From NCBI GenBank assembly GCA_005784505.1, contig VCAZ01000117.1:954501-1018500 (forward strand): a DNA stretch of 64,000 nucleotides, written 5' to 3'. Made by a program: the position numbers and the translations under genes. Each line of letters begins with the position of its first letter. The first letter of the stretch is position 1. A model generated the notes under the pieces. The model did no database searches. It was not told the origin of the DNA and was given only the letters and a program-made list of their open reading frames with translations. This DNA is from Bagarius yarrelli (Eukaryota; Chordata; Actinopteri; Siluriformes; Sisoridae). This document shows, one piece after another, positions 58,613 to 64,000 of the stretch.

Positions 58613-59659
58613 TCCACATATCTGTTTTATACATAGTGCACTAGATAGGATAGAGAGGCTGCGATTTTGTGCCCAAACTAGGGCACTAGGTGTAGTGTAG
58701 AAGAAGTCGTTTGGGATTCAGCCACTGCGCACTAAACGCTACCGGAGGAAGGAGACTTTTGAGTGTAAAAGGAACAAAATGAACACCAGGTTTGGGATTT
58801 TTCTGTGATTTATGTCCAGTATGTGCTTTTCCTAATGTTCTGTATAATATAAAACAAAGTATAATACGAAATCCGACCTAGTTATTTAACCAGGTAAAGC
58901 GAAGACAACCTTTCAATTGGATACGAAATGCAGTAATAATTTTATTTGCTATTGATTTGGTATATAATAAAATGTTTCGCCTAATTTTAATATTTAATGT
59001 ATGCTTCAGTGTTTTCATGAGTTCGTTAAAGAACTTGACAACTTAGTACTTGGGTGTGAAATTTGTAATAAATAAATAAATAAACTGCTGCAAAAACGGG
59101 AAGCTGTATAGCAATAAATGTGAGTTTTATATTTGGTTAATGTAAATAAAGCGACTAATTAAATTGTAAAATAGTTTATATGCTGAAAAATTCCTACACT
59201 TTGACGTAAAACAAGCTAAACCGGAAATCTTCTTCTTCTTTAGTTTTTATTGGCTGTCAGCTTTCGGCTTAATACCGGCTTTAATCTTTAAACAAAATTT
59301 CAATCAAATTTAATTATAAAAATTATTCAGATAGAAATAATAATTATAACATTTTAATACAAATCACTTAAATTATTATTTCATTCAAATTCCTTTTATT
59401 AATCTTGTCGACCCTAAATACACTAAAAGGAGATTCCAACCTTTATCATCAGATTTTTATTATTTTTATTACTAATACTTTTCTTTCCATTTTTTATAAG
59501 TGCATTTTTTAATCTTTCTCTTTAAATCAGAATTCTGGAAATAAAATAAAACACGAGCCACAGTTTTACCGGAAATGTTTTAAAACCATTTCCGCCCACC
59601 TGTTTTCGTGTCGCATATTTGTATATGATCATAGCACCAAAGGTGTTGTTTTGCCTTAA
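58613..59659. other. Intergenic AT-rich stretch upstream of the second gene
   Basis: No exon recognised; ETS-like CCGGAAAT motifs at about 59221 and 59569. Confidence 0.5.
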
Positions 59660-60063
59660 AACAGGTGCAAACAATACACGCTGCTAAGTAACCGTTGCCA
59701 ATATGGCTGCCGCCTGAATAGCCGTCTCTGGTTGGCTATTGAGAGAAGCTGGGGTAAAGGTAGCTTTTCTGTTATTGGTTGCTTCGGCAGCGTGGGAGTC
59801 AGGTTGCGCGTCGTTGATTGGCTGTCCGGTAAGTCTTTTGGAAAAGGTTGCATTGATCATCTGCTCTCTGCAGATATCGGACTTTGTGAAAACAATGTAG
59901 AAGAAGTGCTGAAGAACCAGACAAAAGCAGAGCGCTGAAACACCTGGGTGAAGATTCACCACCTGTCTTTATAAAACAAACAGCAGGCGGCTTTGGGTTT
60001 CCGTCATTAAGTCGCATTTTGTTTGATTATTTCCGCATCTTGTCCGTTTCTGTCATTTCAGCG
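59660..60063 (+). promoter_or_regulatory. Promoter-like block upstream of an unidentified second gene
   Basis: CpG-rich relative to its surroundings. It contains a YY1-like ATGGCTGCCGCC at 59703-59714 and inverted CCAAT boxes (ATTGG) near 59774 and 59815. ETS-like CCGGAAAT lies further upstream near 59221 and 59569. This combination is common in TATA-less housekeeping promoters. The YY1-like site also forms a four-codon upstream ORF (ATG...TGA, 59703-59717). Placement just before an ATG exon with a good donor supports the call. Confidence 0.55.
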
Positions 60064-60197
60064 ATGCGAAGACGCAATAATTCCCCGGCTGAAGAGCACG
60101 AAAGCTCCGCTGCAAACACGCTGCTGAAACCGGATCGGAAAGACAACGGAGACTCCAGCACAGAGACCGAGAAAGACATGGGGCGCAGATGCAGAAG
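60064..60197 (+). CDS. First coding exon of an unidentified gene (partial, 5' end only)
   Basis: ATG at 60064 opens a frame reading MRRRNNSPAEEHESSAANTL, then LKPDRKDNGDSSTETEKDMG and RRCR, running in phase 2 to a consensus donor GTAAGA at 60198. The sequence is hydrophilic, rich in Arg, Glu, Ser and Asp, and probably disordered. It has no signal peptide or membrane segment. Codon composition is GC-richer than the flanks and it follows a promoter-like block. I do not recognise the family. I found no convincing second exon between 60.2 kb and the window end, so the rest is probably downstream. Confidence 0.6.
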
Positions 60198-60825
60198 GTA
60201 AGAAATAATAATCATTTAAAAAAAAAAAAACAACACGATTAATCGCCTGATTAATCGGTTCTGAGTCGTGATGCTGACTAATGTGTCGCTAAATGTCGGC
60301 GTACATCATTTCATTGTATTTCATTTCATCAAATAGAAATAAACTTAAACGATTCTAACTCGTTCGTTCAGTTCTTTGAGGTCAATGGTGGTTGTTTTTT
60401 TGCTGTAATTCGGATTATTTTGAAACCGGATCAGCAGGATCTGATTCAGCCAATCCGTTCACATGATATCAGGATCCAGCTGATAAAGTTGTTGATTTTG
60501 CCCCCTTTTTCTCACATCTTTCCTGGATAAAGAGTTTAAAAGTCAGCATTCTGTGGATTTGTTAACCTAATTTGCCTTAGCTGATGAAATTCCAGGAGGC
60601 AGGAGCAACTGGAAGTCTTGAGAAACCAAAACATCTATCAAGCCGTAAAAGCTGTTTGAGCTGAACCAAACCTCAGGAGGCTTAAAGTACAAGCTCTTAA
60701 TATAGAAAACTTGTAGAACTCTGTAGTAACACAACTAGGGAGGAATTATTTAATAAAATGTAAGTGCAACTTTAAGATAATGTATCTCTGAGAATACATT
60801 GACATTTGTGTACATTGTGTGGGGT

Positions 60826-60875
60826 AAGTGGTGGCTAAGTGGTTAAGGTGTTGGACTTATACCAGAAAAGGGGTT
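60826..60875 (+). mobile_element. SINE head fragment that leads into the B-box minisatellite
   Basis: TAAGTGGTGGCTAAGTGGTT and AAGGTGTTGGACT are the family 1 head; the expected B-box position is where the 23-bp repeats begin. Confidence 0.75.
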
Positions 60876-61120
60876 CGAATACCAGAAAGACCGGGGTTCG
60901 AATACCAGAAAGACCGGGGTTCGAATACCAGAAAGACCGGGGTTCGAATACCAGAAAGACCGGGGTTCGAATACCAAAAAGACCGGGGTTCGAATACCAG
61001 AAAGACCGGGGTTCGAATACCAAAAAGACCGGGGTTCGAATACCAGAAAGACCGGGGTTCGAGTACAAGAAAGACCAGGGTTCGAATACCAAAAAGACCG
61101 GGGTTTGAATACCAAAAAGG
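60860..61120 (+). repeat. 23-bp minisatellite of Pol III B-box-like units
   Basis: Eleven GGTTCGAATACC-type copies at exact 23-bp spacing; TTCG of the first five begin at 60875, 60898, 60921, 60944 and 60967 (give or take one). Unit variants: CCAGAAAGACC or CCAAAAAGACC linkers, one GAGTACA and one GTTTGAAT. Frames of 89-138 residues on both strands are repeat artefacts. No unique spacers, so not a CRISPR array. Confidence 0.95.
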
Positions 61121-61400
61121 CAGCTACAGTAAACGCTGTAACATCCGTCCAGCATCCCATGTCTCACTCGATAGCCAGTCAGACATCCGCGTTAGCAAGT
61201 GGAGACGTCTGATCTCCGAGGCAAATGCTGTACATTATACTTAATAAAACCAGTTTATTCCAGTACCTTATTTAAAAAATAGCGGTGTTTTTTAGGGATC
61301 TGGAACGGATTAATGGCTTTTCATTTCATTTCAATGGGGAAAATTGATTTGACATTCGAGTCATTTGAGTTACAAGCTCCGTCATGGAATGAATTAAACC
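61120..61400 (+). mobile_element. Tigger/mariner-like element fragment
   Basis: CAGCATCCCATGTCTCACTC, GCTGTACATTATACTTAATA, CTGGAACGGATTAATGGCTT and CATTTCAATGGGGAAAATTG match the 12.89-13.33 kb copy; further on GAGTTACAAGCTCCGTCATG extends past where that copy ends. Confidence 0.7.
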
Positions 61401-62296
61401 CCTAATGTAATAGTAAGTTTGGTGTGGAACAGGTGTTGTTGGGCCCAAAATTTCTAGCAGCACCCCTGGGTAGGACTGCATATTTTTATGACTATAAATG
61501 GGATTTTATGAATTTAATCTTTAATGTGAGTTAATAAATTAATCTCCATTTTTCTTTTAAGAAACTGGTTTAGGGCGGCGAATTCATTATCGAATGTTAT
61601 AAAGTATTTGTACAATTTGTTTTAATAAATTGTATGAGAAATATCTTACCAATTTTTAACACCTAACTGATTTTCATCCACACTGTAAATTTATCAGTCA
61701 ATTTTATTCATACTTAAATAAATTCATCTTAATCACATAGACCCGCATCCTGAGTTAACGACTGAACATTGCATGTCTTTTTTTTGTAAATTGAGTGTAT
61801 AAGGTGAAGAAACTGTTTATTTTTTTATTGCCGTGTCCCATCAGGACTGAAACATAACCCTACTGAAGACTATTCCTTAAAACAACCTGGTCTCGTGAGC
61901 GCTGTTTTGCAGACTGTGCGCTTTCTTATTTGCTACGGTTGACCTAATGCGTGCTGATAAGTACTTCTGGTCAGTCCGACTGAGTAGTTACGAAGCTGTG
62001 GAACAAATGTTCATAAGCAGTCTTGGAGCTCATGTGATCTATAGCATGCGGGTCTGTCGTCATACCCTGACTGTCAGTTTACTGTGATTATTAAAAAACA
62101 TTAGAGACCCATTTCAACACTGTCTCGGGTGTTTTCATGGAAGAAATCTGATAGATCACTGGTCTGGTTCACCTGCACACAGTAAACAAAAACACATCGG
62201 CAAAATGCATTCATAGTTTACAGATGCAAAAAAAGATGAAAGACACAATTTTACAGTAGTAAGTAGTAAATACAGAGAAAATTTGGACAACAAAAG

Positions 62297-62427
62297 TCTA
62301 CCTGTCTGTCTATCTAGTGTCTGTATGTCTGTCTGCCTGTCTGTCTGTCTATCTATCTATTGTATCGTATCATATCTATGTATATTTATCACGCATACGT
62401 TTTGTGTGGCTCAGTTATGTCTGTCTG

Positions 62428-62464
<37 letters not shown>

Positions 62465-62514
62465 TGTATCATATCTATCTATAATATCCATTATACATGT
62501 TTTGTGTGGCTCTG

Positions 62515-62557
<43 letters not shown>

Positions 62558-62615
62558 CTACAGTTGTGGCTCAGTTTTTTGTCTATCTGTCTATCTATCT
62601 ATAGTATCTATCACA
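62297..62615. repeat. CTGT/CTAT tetranucleotide arrays with a repeated linker
   Basis: Three CTAT arrays separated by copies of a linker with TACGTTTTGTGTGGCTC, so the array and linker were duplicated together. Confidence 0.93.
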
Positions 62616-63380
62616 TACGTTTTGTGTAGCACTACAGTTATGGCTCACAGTTAAACAAACACACAATTTGTCAGTTGCACAACTGTCTTACTTATCTTAC
62701 TTTGTGTAGTTTATGGATAGCGCCCCCTGTGTGTTTTTTGGCTACTATTTGGTCAACTGAGACACATTTTTAACCCATAAAAGATTTCAATAATTCAACG
62801 CTAAAATCTGTTGTCTTCTTTTTATGTCTAGTTTAGCGACAGAGGATTTCTGGTTGTTTCAATCAGTTGCTCGTCAGACTGTACAAAACTATCACAAAAA
62901 CACTAATAAAAAAATCCAGTCAAATAACTTTTTTCTTTTTTTTTTAATTAGGCGCTATAGAGATTACTTGGAACTAAACTGATGCAAACAGACTGGTTGT
63001 TTTAGTCCACACCCGAGTGATTTCTGTGTCCTTACCTGGATAAATAAACCACACTGATGGGGCAACAAACCAGGGTTTAATTCTGACCGACAAAAATCTG
63101 AACGTTTTGGAATTTAGAAAATAAAAATTGTTGGTCTTAAAATAAAAGCAATTTTCCCTGATAACAGAAAAGAAATTGATCCAATCAATCAGGACAATAA
63201 GGTTCGGCGGTACATGTGTGTACATGTCTTTAAAAAGACAACGGCTATATTTTTAATATTTTAAACCAGTTTACCTCAATAATACAGAGGACAGTCGAGC
63301 TCCGGTAGATGTGTGTAAGGAAGAGTAAAATGGTTTCTCCTGTAGAGAGAATGTCAGTGAATTAGACGTGTGTATGTAAG

Positions 63381-63400
63381 AGAGAGAGAGAGAGAGAGAA
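63381..63400. repeat. (GA)n microsatellite
   Basis: About 10 GA units. Confidence 0.93.
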
Positions 63401-63754
63401 AACAGTTTTCTATTTTTGTTGCAGAGGATAAAAGAGAAAAAGTGTGCAAGCATAACAGTGGTTCCCCCCCCCACACACACACACACACACTCTGGCAATA
63501 TGGCCACCTGATCTCAGCATGCAGACACTGCACAATCAGCAGAAATGCTTCTGAATTTGGAAGTACAGATTTCTCTCTCTGTCTATCCGAGACAAAAGAA
63601 TGTCACGCTGCAGTTTCTGCTCGTGTTTAAGTGAATTACAGCGTTGAACCACTTTAATGCTAAAACACATTGCACACGACTCTCTGCTCCGATTCTACAG
63701 CTAATGTTTCTTTATTCAGTGTTATTAAACACCTCTACTTCCACAGTAGTCATT

Positions 63755-64000
63755 GTCTGTCTATCTATCTGTCTGTCTGTCTTTCTTTCTATCTACCCAT
63801 CCATCTGTCTGTCCATTTTTCTGTCCGTCCGTCTGTCTGTTTTATCTACCCATCTGTCTGTTTTATCTACCCGTCTGTCTGTTTTATCTACCCGTCTGTC
63901 TGTTTTATCTACCCGTCTGTCTGTTTATGTTTTTATTCACCTATCTGTCTGCCTATCTATTTATCTGCCTATCTGTCTTTCTGTCTATCTACCCATCCAT
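63755..64000. repeat. CTGT/CTAT array with embedded 21-bp minisatellite, open at window end
   Basis: From 63839, units of TTTTATCTACCC followed by RTCTGTCTG recur four times at 21-bp spacing inside a CTGT-rich region that runs off the window. Confidence 0.92.

Larger units (their letters stand above)
60198..64000 (+). other. Presumed first intron of the second gene, to window end
   Basis: Starts at the GTAAGA donor. Contains a B-box minisatellite, a transposon fragment, CTAT/CTGT arrays and a GA run. No exon recognised. Confidence 0.4.

Noticed and set aside
59732..59938. 68-residue frame MAIERSWGKGSFSVIG... as a small protein
   Set aside because: Lies in the promoter-like/5' UTR block, overlaps CCAAT motifs, and has no recognisable domain; not excluded but unsupported.
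60860..61120. CRISPR-like array
   Set aside because: Contiguous 23-bp units with no unique spacers, in a vertebrate genome.
60828..61244. Four overlapping frames of 89-138 residues with perfect peptide repeats (GFEYQKDR type)
   Set aside because: A 23-bp unit shifts frame each copy, so all frames cycle through the same peptides; this is a minisatellite, not a repeat protein.

Overview
The window is vertebrate nuclear DNA, almost certainly from a teleost fish. The evidence is AT-rich sequence, GT-AG introns, a very high density of microsatellites, many tRNA-derived SINEs with a LINE-2-type tail, and several decayed Tc1-like transposons. The repeat mix suggests an otophysan such as a catfish or characin, but that is a guess. 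There are no bacterial-type operons, CRISPR arrays or RNA genes that I can support. Layout: 1-8.2 kb is intergenic and repeat-rich (a pentanucleotide array, SINEs, a ~0.5 kb palindromic element, a decayed Tc1 copy), with one GC-rich promoter-like patch at 2.6 kb. From 8.5 to 42.0 kb lies one complete gene on the + strand, hspa12a, an atypical HSP70-family ATPase. I rebuilt 12 coding exons by joining GT-AG junctions with matching phase. They give an uninterrupted protein of 672 or 676 residues, depending on the start, close to the 675 of human HSPA12A. Exon 1 encodes MTDKE..., lies 18.4 kb upstream of exon 2 and is too short for an ORF scan. From 42.0 to about 46.4 kb is the likely long 3' UTR. 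From 46.5 to 59.6 kb is intergenic DNA with a LINE-2-like reverse transcriptase relic, four Tc1 relics that are separate loci or pairs with SINEs nested in them, a MITE-like element and several CTCF-like motifs. At 59.6-60.2 kb there is a promoter-like block and the first coding exon of a second + strand gene that I do not recognise. Its first intron runs to the window end and contains an unusual 23-bp minisatellite in which every unit carries a Pol III B-box-like sequence. Only hspa12a can be described functionally: a cytosolic nucleotide-binding protein with the actin/HSP70 ATPase fold. I did not find a new multi-gene system. The observations most worth following are the tandemly duplicated splice donor after exon 3, the clustering of CA runs after donors and CU runs before acceptors in hspa12a, the B-box minisatellite, the SINE/LINE shared tail, repeated nesting of SINEs in Tc1 relics, and the unidentified second gene.
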